From positions 5,868,611 to 5,932,610 of the forward strand of contig CM044956.1 of the NCBI GenBank assembly GCA_024516035.1: 64,000 nt of DNA, read 5' to 3'. The DNA comes from Bactericera cockerelli (taxonomy: Eukaryota; Arthropoda; Insecta; Hemiptera; Triozidae). The notes below the pieces were generated by a model. It was not told the DNA's origin. It did not search any database and worked only from the letters and a program-made list of their open reading frames with translations. A program made the position numbers and the translations under genes. Shown piece by piece: positions 20,120 through 29,919 of the stretch. The first letter of the stretch is position 1. The number at the start of each line of letters is the position of its first letter.

Positions 20120-20600
20120 AAGTAGGTACATACGTTTATTAATAAACTGGTGTGTGTAAAATAGTTTTTTTTTTTCTAAGTAGGCGCTTTAACTCTGTGT
20201 TGCAACAGGTCGTTCGGGCCGACTACCCCTTTTTGAATCATGTCGTAAATAATATACAATAGTTTTAAGAACTCTGTACTACAGAGTCTGTAGTAGAGTT
20301 CAAGACGAGAGTCATGTCACAGATTCTCGCGTATTTTTTCAACTTTACGCCCTCAGGCTGAAACGAAAGTTTCCCCTGCGAGTTTTAAAAAGTTACATTC
20401 GTGAAATAAGTTCTCCCGACTTTGACGTCGGAACATGAGGAAATCTCATTTCCTACGCGAACCCCCCGAGCTTTGTAAATTTTCTAATGTTGCAAAACCG
20501 CAGCTTCTCGGGATCATTGCCGCGGGAAAGAGTTGTTTTTTTTTTGTTGCAAAAGTAGCTGAAGTTAAAAAAATTCAGTGCAAAAAATGATAGAAGAAAA
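20120..20600. other. Unassigned sequence with short palindromes
   Basis: Contains AACTCTGTACTACAGAGT (20270-20287, an imperfect palindrome) and GC-richer stretches (CCCCCCGAGCTTTG, GCCGCGGGAAAG). No domain was recognised. Confidence 0.35.
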
Positions 20601-20781
20601 TTCAGCCTTAAGTTGTTTTTCGAGCTATTTTTATTTGAAATTGAAAAAAAAGGAAATGTAGCCTTAAGCTGTTTTTCAAGTTATTTTTATTTGTCTGTTT
20701 TTTTAATTAACAATAAAAAAAGTTTAAACAATTTTTTTTCACATAACGGAACACAAAAAGGTGTTGTTGTTACGTTTCATA

Positions 20782-20905
20782 TTATAATAATAATAATAAT
20801 GAATTTTATTATTTATTTACAATGTTTCAATTTTTATAAATTTCCCTCTAAGTACTATGTGTACTTTTAGGGAATTGGTCTACTTTTTTTTTTTTTTTTT
20901 TTTTT
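20782..20905 (-). mobile_element. Retroposon 3' end with TTA-repeat tail
   Basis: ATAATAATAATAATAATG followed by AATTTTATTATTTATTTACA looks like a minus-strand retroposon 3' end. A stem formed by TTCCCTCTAAGTAC and GTACTTTTAGGGAA (20841-20874) is followed by a T run (20885-20906). Confidence 0.5.
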
Positions 20906-21018
20906 TCTATATCTAACAAATTCTTCAATTTAATTTAACTTGTTTTATATTTCATTGTTGTTCTTCAGATAAAACATTTGAATTTCTTTCTTCATTATTT
21001 TCTTATTTTCTATGTTTC

Positions 21019-21022
21019 TTAA
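21019..21022. repeat. Left TTAA target site
   Basis: TTAA precedes CACGTTGAGTACC. The mirrored end at 22497-22500 is also TTAA. Confidence 0.65.
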
Positions 21023-22496
21023 CACGTTGAGTACCTGTCAACCACATGTGGTTGACATTCGAGTTTCCCCATGTTCCACGGTCACAAGCCCAAAAAGTCA
21101 CAGGGTTCCAATTTTTTTTGTTGTTAAATATTTATAAATTTTGACTTTAAAAAATGGTTGACAGGTACATGAAAAGACAATGTGTCTCGTGTACCTGTCA
21201 ACCATAAGTTTGGTGATGTACCTATACAAATTTTCCAGTAAAATCTCTTATTATTCTTGCTATGAGTAAGGTTATTTTGTTATTGTCCTGAAAAAGTCAC
21301 AATTAGCTTAGCTTCTCAACGTTATCAAAAATATAAAAAAGTATTCCGCTCAAATCTCATGTTTGAAAATAAGTAAAAACTCTCCTCTAATCAACAAAAC
21401 TGAATTAGAAGATCCTAATAAATAGTTTAGTTTTACTAATTACTTTTGATTATTCGGCATTTTTTTATTTCCTTTCTTGTTCATATTACATACTTCTTTT
21501 TTTATAAAAATAAAACATTCAATTTAAGGAAAAAAACACCCAATAAACCTAGTATGCATTTGTCTATCACCAAAAATTAGCCTTGAAAGTTTGAAAGCAA
21601 ATATCTCAAGTTCCAAACATTATTTCCAAGAACCACCAGACCTGTAAGTTCGCTGTGTTCCAAAGAACAGATTCCCCGTAAGAAATACATTGAAATGTCA
21701 ACCACCAGAGAATGCCACGAACATAAAGCAGTATACTCGTGTCAACCACTAGTGGTTGACAGGTACGTAGAGCACTGCTTCATGTCAACCACATATGGTT
21801 GACAGGAACACAAAAAATCTGGTGTAAACATCACACTTTCCTTATCATATTAGGAATGGAAACGGGACCAAAAGCCACTAGTGACTCAAGGGTAACATTT
21901 AGCTAAAAATAAACATCAAATTCGTAATCAGCACCTTAAAATCATTGGATTTGATATGTCACAACTCCCATCTAGGATGAATAATAAAAAAGTTAGTCCA
22001 AGCGGGTCTACCCCAAAATACCGGTAAATTGGGGCCGAGTTCAAAAAAGTTCAAGATATCAAAAAAATGATCAGAATAGACTCCTATTATTTTTTTTATC
22101 CAAGAAAATGTTGTTCTCTAACTTTTTTTGTATCTTTAACCAATTCATAGAAACGGCGCTTGCGGCCAATATTTGCGGCCCTGCGGCCGCATTCTGCGGC
22201 CGATTGCAACCAAAAGTTTCGTGGTTCGTCTGGTGTATACAATTAATTTCCATACCAAATTTCAAGTCTCTAGCTCTTACCGTTCTTGAAATATCCTGTT
22301 CACACACACACAGACAGACACACAGACAGACGCACGGACCAATGGCTGAAAACAACTTTTTTGGTCTCCTGAGGCTATGATTCGTCCAGAAATGTGAAAA
22401 ACTGGGTAGGTCAAATTTTCGACGAATACAATACTTTCCTTATTATAGGATAAGGAAAGTAAAAAATACTGGAAGATTGCTGTGGTGTTCAACGTG
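21023..22496. mobile_element. piggyBac-like TTAA element, non-autonomous
   Basis: The left end CACGTTGAGTACC and the reverse complement of GGTGTTCAACGTG form short terminal inverted repeats flanked by TTAA, the target of piggyBac transposases. Inside are six CTGTCAACCA-type motifs, two forming perfect 20-bp palindromes (21037-21056 and 21741-21760). No transposase frame is present. A REP-J copy is inserted at 21812-22466. Confidence 0.65.
21812..22466 (+). mobile_element. REP-J copy 1
   Basis: The block order is TCTGGTGTAAACATCACAC, TTTCCTTATCAT, a TTTGATATGTCACAAC segment, AATACCGGTAAATTGGGGCC, a GC-rich core GCGGCCAATATTTGCGGCCC, CATACCAAATTTCAAGTCTC, a CACACAGACAGA microsatellite, GACCAATGGCTGAAAACAAC, GTCAAATTTTCGACGAATAC, and a terminal hairpin ACTTTCCTTATTATAGGATA to AGGAAAGT. 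The same order is found at 23696 and 27489. The class is undetermined. No transposase or RT was seen. Confidence 0.8.
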
Positions 22497-22577
22497 TTAA
22501 CTTCTCTGGTATATTGTTTAGTTTTTAAAAAGTAAAAATGTATCTTAATTTTCGTGTATTTTTATGCCAACAAATGC

Positions 22578-22835
22578 CAGTCTCCGTGGCGTAATGGTTG
22601 TGACTACTGCCCGTAGTCCAGAGTTCCCGAGTTTGACTCCTGGTTGGGGCAGACTTTTCGAAGAAAATTCTGTTCCAAACACGTGAGGCTGGCATTTCCG
22701 GCCCTACCCAGGTTGGGTGAGATTACTGTGGGTAGCTGGTACGATTCCTCCCAGCGAATGGAGGGTGAAACCCTCGTCCTGACTATCTATCTCAATCATG
22801 AGGTTGAACAATGCCGAACCCAATAGCAACATAAG
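22578..22835 (+). mobile_element. SINE-G copy
   Basis: CAGTCTCCGTGGCGTAATGG, TTGTGACTACTGCCCGTAGT, GAGTTTGACTCCTGG (B box), then the shared body GAGGCTGGCATTTCCGGCCC, TACCCAGGTTGGGTGAG, AGCGAATGGAGGGTGAAACC, CTCGTCCTGACTATCT. The 3' part is CAATCATGAGGTTGAACAAT, GCCGAACCC. Confidence 0.85.
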
Positions 22836-22869
22836 CTAATATGGGATAAAGGCAAGGGAGATATTTAAA

Positions 22870-23030
22870 TTATTTATTAATAGGACATAATAATGTACAA
22901 ACAAATAAGAAAAAAAATCAAAATTGAGAACAATATAAATAAGAAAAAGATAAACAACATAGATCAAATATATACAGATGTTCTAACTAAAGGGCGCGGT
23001 TATTGCCTATGGGAATCTCTTCCATCCAAC
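22870..23030 (-). mobile_element. REP-B copy
   Basis: The minus strand reads GGGTTGGATGGAAGAGATTC, CCATAGGCAATAACCGCGCC, CTTTAGTTAGAAC, then an AT-rich 3' part ending at TTTGTACATTATTATGTCCT. One stem position is mismatched (ATTCCC versus GGCAAT). Confidence 0.75.
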
Positions 23031-23080
23031 CCTTAAAAATAAATACAAGCGGCCTCAACGAAGTCCCGAAAATCGTCTAT

Positions 23081-23275
23081 ATCGTGGAATTTCCGGCCCT
23101 ATCCGGGCTGTGTGAGGTTAATGTGGCTGGTACGATTCCCAGCGAATGGAGGGTAAAACCCTGGTCCTGACTACTTCAAATCAGGACGTACATCAGAATT
23201 AGAATCAACTGGTCACAATAGATCTAAATAGAGGTCGATGTGATAATTGGTGCTTATCTTGTGGAACTCCTACCA
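23081..23275 (+). mobile_element. SINE-G partial copy (body only)
   Basis: GGAATTTCCGGCCCTATCCG, GGCTGTGTGAGGTTAATGTG, CAGCGAATGGAGGGTAAAAC, then ATCAGGACGTACATCAGAAT, TAGAATCAACTGGTCACAAT. The last blocks recur inverted beside the 42436 copy. Confidence 0.75.
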
Positions 23276-23695
23276 GTCTATGTATTATAATATGCCAAAA
23301 AATTATTTTAACATTTGAACTAACTTGTTGAAACAAAGTATAATACATAGAGGTATATTAAGTACTGCAAATAAAAAGCATATTTAGATGCGTTCTATTA
23401 ATTTCTTTGAATAATTAAAATTGGAGAAAGTATAGAACTCCTGTTTGTACTTCTGTGAAGTAAAGTAACCCGGCCGTGACTTCAAAATATTAATAGAATC
23501 AGATAAACGAGCTCTAATGGACTTTTAGCTAATGCTCCATTAAGCGTATAATAAAAAATTGACTAATGAATCGGTTGCCTAGTGTTCTTCACTAAGCGAC
23601 AGAATAGATTGGTAGCACGCTGATTGGTAGATTGATCAATGGACGAAGAAACGAGGGACGCGAAATTGACAAAAAAAAATCTGGTGTAAACATCA

Positions 23696-24310
23696 CACGA
23701 CTTTCCTTATCTCCCAAAAAGGAGTCGAATTCCGCCACTGGTGACTGAACGGTAACAGATAACTAAAAATCAATGCCAAATTCGTGATCAGCACTTCAAA
23801 ATCAATTAATTTGATATGTCACAACCCCCATCTAGGATGAATAATAAAAAAGTTAGTCCAATCGGGTCCCCCTACAATACCGGTAAATTTTGGCCGGTTT
23901 CCAAAAAGTTAAAGATATCAAAAAAATGATTAGAGTGAACCCCTATTATTTTTTTAATCTGAGAAAATGTTGTTCTCTAACTTTTTTTGTATCTTTAACC
24001 AATTCAAAGAAGCGGTGCTTGCGGCCAATATTTGCGGCCCTGCGGCCGCAGAATGCGGCCGATTTCAACCAAAAGTTTCATGGTTCGTCTGGTGTATAAA
24101 ATTAATTACCATACCAATTTTCAAGTCTCTTGCTCTTACCGTTCTTGAGATATCCTGTTCACACACACACAGACAGACGCACGGACCAATGGCTGAAAAC
24201 CACTTTTTTGGTATCCTGAGGCTATGATTCGTCCAGAAATGTGAAAAGCTGGGTAGGTCAAATTTTCGACGAATACAATACTTTCCTTATTATAGGATAA
24301 GGAAAGTAAA
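23696..24310 (+). mobile_element. REP-J copy 2
   Basis: Same block order as the 21812 copy, including ACATCACACGACTTTCCTTA, the GCGGCCGCAGAATGCGGCCG core near 24042, a shorter microsatellite, and the terminal hairpin. An internal ATTCCGCCACTGGTGACTGA variant lies near 23730. Confidence 0.8.
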
Positions 24311-24399
24311 AAAAATTAGTCAGTACCTTAATGTTGGTCCGACCGTGACTTACATTGGTTTTGATTGAAAAAAAATTATGTTCTCATCGCCACGTCGCG

Positions 24400-24597
24400 T
24401 CGTCGCATTTAACTGCATGGTCATATTACAACGGAGGTTTTACCCTCCATTCCCGGGAAACCCAGCCTGAGTGGGGCCGAAAATAGACCAGTATCACGAG
24501 GGTTCGGTCACCCATCCAAGTCCTAGTCTCGCTGAACGTTGCTTAACTTCAGTGACAGAACGATAATTCGTGTATTCAACGTGCCATCGACGTGACG
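24400..24597 (-). mobile_element. 5S-SINE copy
   Basis: The minus strand begins CGTCGATGGCACGTTGAATA, then CACTGAAGTTAAGCAACGTT, CAGCGAGACTAGGACTTGGA, TGGGTGACC (complete C-box region) and the body CCGGCCCCACTCAGGCTGGG-type, GGAATGGAGGGTAAAACCTC, GTTGTAATATGACCATGCAG. Confidence 0.85.
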
Positions 24598-24980
24598 ACT
24601 TTCTATACCTTATAAACAATACTTTCTATACCTTATACTTTCTATACCTTTCAATGCCTTATAAACAATACCTTCTATACCCTTCAATTCCTTATAAACA
24701 ATACTTTCTATGTACCTTTCAATACCTTAAAAACAATACTTTTTATACCTTTCAATACCTTATAAACAATACTTTCTATACCTTATAAACAATATTTTCT
24801 ATACTTTTCAATATCTTATAAACAATACTTTTTATACCTTTCAATACCTTATAAACAATACTTTCTATACCTTTCAATACCTTATAAACAATACTTTCTA
24901 TACCTGTCAATACCTTATAAACAATACTTTCTATACCTTTCAATTCCTTATAAACAATACTTTCTATACCTTTCAATACC
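24596..24980. repeat. 33-bp minisatellite, about 11 copies
   Basis: The unit is CCTTTCAATACCTTATAAAC, AATACTTTCTATA. The unit length is a multiple of three, so frames stay open on both strands (11-residue periodic peptides such as KGIESIVYKVL). No start context or conserved domain supports coding. Confidence 0.9.
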
Positions 24981-25139
24981 TAAGTAAAAATCACGATATT
25001 TTCAGGTGTATTAATTTTACTCCATTGACCGTAGCCTTTACAATTCTCACAAAGGAAGGCAGAATGCACGAGGCTGGGAGTAATTTCATTAATTCCAAGC
25101 TTTTGGGGACAAAAACTTTCTGTAACAAAAGTGTCATTC
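24980..25139 (-). CDS. Possible terminal exon fragment, unidentified
   Basis: On the minus strand, just after a CACACCAG acceptor-like site, one frame stays open for about 52 codons to a TAG at 24980-24982. The composition is protein-like (a CENC pair, SFCPQKLGINEI near the start). There is no homology I recognise, no promoter and no upstream exon. It could equally be a chance frame or a decayed transposon fragment. The 33-bp satellite starts immediately after the stop. Confidence 0.2.
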
Positions 25140-25271
25140 TGGTGTGCGAGTCATACAGAGCACTTACGGTAATTAAAATCAAATAACATTTTAGCTATAA
25201 TATCAGAGAGAGAGAGAACAAAAGAACTCCGTTCTTTCTTCTTGTGACCCATTGTAAGGTTCACTCTATTT

Positions 25272-25485
25272 GTCCCGGTAGCTCAGTGGTAAAGGCGGCA
25301 CTCTGTGAATCCAGAGGATCCAGATGTCGTGGGTTCGAAACCCAGCCGGGACATGACAAGTTATCCTCCCATTTGGGAGGATAACTTCCACATAATAATA
25401 CGTTTTGGGCTTACTGCTGGAATAATGGGACTTAATAGTCCTAATCGGGCAGTATAAATAAGGCGATATTATTATTATTTACTAC
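25272..25485 (+). mobile_element. SINE-E copy, full length (tRNA-derived SINE)
   Basis: The head folds like a tRNA: GTCCCGG (25272) pairs with CCGGGAC (25346-25352), with A box TAGCTCAGTGGTAAAGGC and B box GGGTTCGAAACCC. The body is ATGACAAGTTATCCTCCCAT, TTGGGAGGATAACTT, ACGTTTTGGGCTTACTGCTG, GAATAATGGGACTTAATAGT, CCTAATCGGGCAG, with an ATATTATTATTATTT tail. It is a SINE rather than a tRNA gene because the body and tail recur at other loci. Confidence 0.85.
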
Positions 25486-25510
25486 TGAACTGGACGTATC
25501 TTTCTATCGA

Positions 25511-25791
25511 TAAGTCACCGTGGCCGAGTGAGTTAGCGCACTAGACATTGCACGCACGGTGGCCTGGATTCGATCCCCAGCGGGGCTGAATTTTTTCTGC
25601 TCTGTACTTGTGTGTTCGGGGTCCACTCATACTTTGTGAGGAAAAATGGGTAGCTGCTTTAATGTTAGCAGCGACCAGTGGCGGAATTATAGGCAAAAAT
25701 AAGATATTGGGAGATTAAAGATATGGGAAAGTCCTTTAATTCTGCGCTACCCATTAAAATTGTGATATAATAACACAAAGAAACACATTTA
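25511..25791 (+). mobile_element. SINE-F copy, full length
   Basis: TAAGTCACCGTGGCCGAGTG, AGTTAGCGCACTAGACATTG, GGATTCGATCCCCAGCGGGG (B box), TCTGCTCTGTACTTG, TTCGGGGTCCACTCATAC, CAGTGGCGGAATTATAGG, AATTCTGCGCTACCCATTAA, with an ACACAAAGAAACAC end. The 3' part differs from the 4391 copy (AAGATATTGGGAGATTAAAG), so there are at least two subfamilies. Confidence 0.85.
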
Positions 25792-26216
25792 TTTATTTTT
25801 ATTTTACTTTATTGTTAAATATTAACACAAAAAAAGTTCTTTACTGCAAAACCTTTACATGTATTTTCATTACAAAAAAAAAAAAAAAACAAACAAAAAA
25901 AACAAAACATTTACAAGTTCCTGTTTTCCCGACCATAGTTTTCTCAATTTCTCAACACAATAAGACGATAATATCAACAAACACACAACCAAGAACGGCG
26001 AAAAAAATTCGCAAATGCGTGGCGTTCTGTTAAGATAAATAAAATAAATTTTATTTTCCTTTTTTGTTTTGGAAAACTCTAATAAAAAATAAAAATATAT
26101 TGCTCGTAAAAATGTCCTCGAATATGTTTTTTATCGTCTCATATTTCATAATAATTTCTCTTGTTCGATCCTTAAATTTTACGATCGCTCTAATAATTTC
26201 AGGTGAGGTATGGGAG

Positions 26217-26418
26217 TATTATTATTATTATTATTATTATTAAACTCTTTATTAAAAGGACATAATGTATAAATAATGATAAAAATTAAAATACAAAATT
26301 GACAATATAAATATAAACAAGAAAAAATAAACAACATAGATGAAATATGTATATACAGATGTCTCAACTAAAAGGCAGGGTTATTGCCTCTGGCAATCTC
26401 TTTCACTCAACTCTTTGT
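26217..26418 (-). mobile_element. REP-B copy
   Basis: The plus strand reads an ATTATTATT run (the tail), AAACTCTTTATTAAAAGGAC, ATAATGTATAAATAATG, AACATAGATGAAATATGT, CAACTAAAAGGCAGGGTTAT, TGCCTCTGGCAATCTCTTTC. This is the reverse complement of REP-B with an intact ATTGCC/GGCAAT stem. Confidence 0.8.
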
Positions 26419-26419
26419 A

Positions 26420-27400
26420 CTGCAATCAACGGTTATTCCTAAACATTCATATAAAACATAGCAGGTTTTTTGGTGGTACGAAAAAAACTTTGGGACGATC
26501 TAATTTAAAAAAAATTGATCCTTCTTCTTCGGCGAATCCGAAAAAACATTAAGTGGAGGTACATAAGCAAAATATTTTACTACAATCTTGGCTTGGGCTA
26601 TGTTTGGAAGCCCTTTGAACTATCTCAAGAGGCGATAATGTCAGTTTGCATGACACTTTTCTATATTAAAGAAATTTACCACTTATAACATACCTTAGAG
26701 CTAAAAATATGGTAACCAAAATATAAACTCAAGGATCCGGCGTGAACAATAGGCTAATGTTGTTGTTAAAACCCTGTAAAATGAGGGGGAAAAAAAGAAA
26801 TTCAATAATTATTTGTTAGCTATTTGATTTGATGGGATCTCATGAATCTCTGACTACTTCCAGAGATACTTGCTTGTTTGTATCAACATTTTCAATGGTA
26901 GACAAAAAGAAAATCGAAAGACAATACAATTTTCTTTGTCTTTTGAGGTAAGTACTGAAGAAGTTAGAATTTTTGAACAAAATAAAATTTATGTTATTGT
27001 TTTTTATGAGAAAATTTGTCACAAAATTTTAAATTTTATTGGACGGAAAATTGAGAAAAATTTTCTTCGGTAAGTAAAAGAAACCCAGAAATTTGCGCAA
27101 TAAATATGTCAAAATATGCTTTGTTTGGTTATTAAGCTCGGTAAAATTTTTCTTTTTCATGTAGAGATTATTATGAAGTCGTGCTTAGCGCAGCTTTCAA
27201 CAACAATATAGTGTAACACAATCTTTATTAAGGGTAATAAATTTTATGAACGCCGTTTATTTTGTGGTTATGCAATGTGCAATAAATATCTGGAAATTAC
27301 ATTATTATTTATCCTTGAAGTTAAAATAAAGAACTTGGCGCCCTAAATTTGTGTCGATCATAAAAATAATATCGCAATAAATCAACCTCAAACTTACTAA
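26420..27400. other. Unassigned AT-rich sequence
   Basis: About 1 kb without a recognised repeat. Short open frames on both strands near 26840-27075 are AT-rich and show no known domain. Confidence 0.4.
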
Positions 27401-27404
27401 TCCT

Positions 27405-27478
27405 CCATGGGAATTGAACAATGGACCTCCAAATGACGAGTCCGCCATGCCTTATTGATCAATCACACTACTTTGAGG
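27405..27478 (-). mobile_element. SINE-A head fragment
   Basis: CCATGGGAATTGAACAATGG, ACCTCCAAATGACGAGTCCG, CCATGCCTTATTGATCAA is a decayed reverse complement of the SINE-A head. Confidence 0.55.
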
Positions 27479-27488
27479 GAAAAAAATC

Positions 27489-27984
27489 TGGTGTAAACAT
27501 CACACGACTTTCCTTATCATAATTATTATAAGGAATTGGAACAGGACCAAAAGCCACTGGTGACTCAAAGGTAACATTTAGCTAAAAATCAATATCAAAT
27601 TCGTAATGAGCACCTCAAAATCATTGGATTTGATATGTCACAACCCCCATCTACGATAAATAATAAAAAAGTTAATCAAAGCGGGTCCCCCCCAAAATAC
27701 CGGTAAATTGGGGCCGAGGTCCAAAAAGTTCAAGATATCAAAAAAATGATTAGAATAGACCCCTATTATTTTTTTAATCTAAGACATAATTGTTCTCTAA
27801 CTTTTTCTGTATCTTTAACCAATTCAAAGAAGCGGCGCTTGCGGCCAATATTTGCGGTCCTGCGGCCGCAGTCTGCGGCCGATTGCAACCAAAAGTTTCG
27901 TGGTTCGTCTGGTGTATAATTATAATTAGCATACCAAATTTCAAGTCTCTAGCTCTTACCGTTCTCGAGATATCCTGTTCACAC

Positions 27985-28022
<38 letters not shown>

Positions 28023-28157
28023 GCACGGACCAATGGCTGAAAACAACTTTTTTGGTATCCTGAGGCTATAATTGGTCCAGAAATGTGAAAAACTGGGTAG
28101 GTCAAATTTTCGACGAATACAATACTTTCCTTATTATAGGATAAGGAAAGTAAAAAG
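27489..28157 (+). mobile_element. REP-J copy 3
   Basis: Full block order as at 21812. The core is GCGGCCGCAGTCTGCGGCCG, and the microsatellite is expanded to about nine CAGA units (27985-28021). The terminal hairpin is ACTTTCCTTATTATAGGATA to AGGAAAGT. Confidence 0.85.
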
Positions 28158-28789
28158 AAATATTGATACGATATTATTCCAGTCAAAAAGAAACCCGAAA
28201 TAGACATTTTGATATCAAACAAAAATATTATGATACTAAAGTATTTCGGACAAAAACAAACCCAAAAAAAGACATTTTGAAAATAAAATAAAAATTCTTA
28301 CCTTATACTAAAATATTCCAGTCGAAAACAACCACGAAACAGACATTTTGAACTCGAGATCAGCACAGTCAAAGTTCAATACATTTACGAAAACGCGATA
28401 AACGAACGAGAAGATATCTGTGAACAAAGAAAAGACGTAAGAAATTAGGATGGTAATAAAAAAAAACAATATAATTATTTATTTTTATTTATATTATAAT
28501 TGTTCTCAGGTTATTTATTAACTCATCTTAAATGACACTATTACTGACCTTGTAGTATACGTTGACTGTAGTGAAACAGTCGTTTTTATTTTAATTTTTT
28601 AAGAGAAATGTGTTGGACAAAAAAAAATAATACTATCGAGTGTTAATTACATATTAGGATTAGGGCTGATATAGTACAAGGATACCGGAGTATAATTCAA
28701 GTACTCGTGTAATATGAAAATCACTTGGGTACCCGAGTATTGGAACTAAAATCAAAATGGAATATGCAAGAAGCTATAAAAAAGCAAGC

Positions 28790-28970
28790 TAGTTTGCAAC
28801 CTTATAAGCCAGGCTAGTTTGCAGTTTCCTAAGGGTCCAATGGCTTACAAAGAAAAAGTTCAAGTCCTCACGATGGTTGATGGCACATAGAAATATGTGG
28901 TTCAGGACGAGCCAGCTTTAAAATAAAGTTGGCTGGAGACCATCATTAAACGAGTCTCGTCGCTAATCTT
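28790..28970. repeat. REP-K copy (uninterrupted)
   Basis: CAGGCTAGTTTGCAGTTTCC, TAAGGGTCCAATGGCTTACA, GATGGTTGATGGCACATAGA, AATATGTGGTTCAGGACGAG, GTTGGCTGGAGACCATCA. It aligns to 38738-39135 apart from a 215-bp insertion there, giving an empty site. Confidence 0.75.
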
Positions 28971-29017
28971 TTAAACCAGGTATTAATATTGCCTGATTCT
29001 TCGTGCTACCTGATTGC

Positions 29018-29208
29018 ACTGGCATTGGTAGTCAAGTCTGGTAATTCAGATATTTTAGGGATCCGTTGGTTCGAATCCCACCCGGTGCACCATTTTTCTC
29101 ATTAATTTGAGTTTGTTAATAATAAGACTCTGAAGGTTAGGTGGTAGAAAATGCTTTGAGCATTAAGCTCGCCTGGTGGTTACCTTCTACTATAGAGTGT
29201 TATTATTT
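29018..29208 (+). mobile_element. SINE-D copy (class II tRNA-like head)
   Basis: ATTGGTAGTCAAGTC, TGGTAATTCAGATA, GGGATCCGTTGGTTCGAATC, CCACC (strong B box), then CTCATTAATTTGAGTTTGTT, AAGACTCTGAAGGTTAGGTG, GTAGAAAATGCTTTGAGCAT, CGCCTGGTGGTTACC, TAGAGTGTTATTATTTTT. The head is shortened relative to the 36039 copy. Confidence 0.8.
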
Positions 29209-29216
29209 TTATGAAC

Positions 29217-29390
29217 CGTCGAGGTTAATGCTAGAAGCATTTTCTACCACCTTACTCAGAGTCTTATTATTATGTGGTCAAATACTCAAATAAATGAGGA
29301 AATATTCATTGGAAGGGACTCGAACCAACGGATCCCCACACTACTTGGATTACCAGACTTGACCACTTGACTACCAATGCACTGACATTG
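29217..29390 (-). mobile_element. SINE-D copy, inverted partner
   Basis: The minus strand carries GTCAAGTGGTCAAGTCTGGT, AATCCAAGTAGTGTGGGGAT, CCGTTGGTTCGAGTCCC and the SINE-D body. It pairs with the adjacent plus copy. Confidence 0.8.
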
Positions 29391-29576
29391 GTAGTCGGAG
29401 AACCAGGTAGCACGGAGAATCAGGCAAAAGAAATAATATCGGAAAAAGAAAACTATAAATTAGACCAGTTCTCCGACAGCAGTGTGTATGTTTGTAGTTG
29501 ACACTTAAAAATCGAAAAGTATTAACAACAAAATTATTTCGAGGGAAAATATGAGAATTGCGTGGAGAGAGGTTTT

Positions 29577-29888
29577 ACAAAGATGCTGGAAGTGAGGGAG
29601 GAGAAAAATGGGGAGTGGTAGAGAGAGAGAAAGGAGAGGAAAATATATGGAGGAGGAGATAAATGAAGAAATAGAGGTGAAGAAAAATGGATACCGAGAG
29701 AGAGAGACAGAAAAAAGAGAGAGGAGAGGAAACTATATTATGGACTAGAAGACAGATGAAGAAATGGAGGTAAAGAAAGATGGATACAGAGAGAGAGAGA
29801 AAAAAAGAGAGAGGAGAGGAAACTATATGGACTAGAAGACAGATGAAGAAATAGAGGTAAAGAAAGATGGACGGAGAGAGAGAGAGAC

Positions 29889-29919
<31 letters not shown>

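Larger units (their letters stand above)
28989..29427. repeat. Inverted duplication containing two SINE-D arms
   Basis: TTGCCTGATTCTTCGTGCTA, CCTG at the left edge is mirrored by CAGGTAGCACGGAGAATCAG, GCAA at the right edge. Between them lie a plus SINE-D (29018-29208) and a minus SINE-D (29217-29390) tail to tail. The homology extends past the SINE ends, so this is an inverted duplication rather than two independent insertions. Confidence 0.75.

Noticed and set aside
22071..22380. Frames repeated at three REP-J loci (FSNFFCIFNQF, ANICGPAAA)
   Set aside because: The frame recurs because the repeat recurs. Its opposite strand is equally open, it runs into a microsatellite, and the 57.2-kb copy deletes it.
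24570..24976. 11-residue periodic peptides on both strands
   Set aside because: Satellite with a 33-bp period. Openness on both strands is a consequence of the period.
25272..25352. Functional tRNA gene
   Set aside because: The cloverleaf-like head is good, but the same head plus body plus ATT tail is dispersed at several loci, so it is a SINE. The same argument applies to 36039, 43945, 51953 and 55853.
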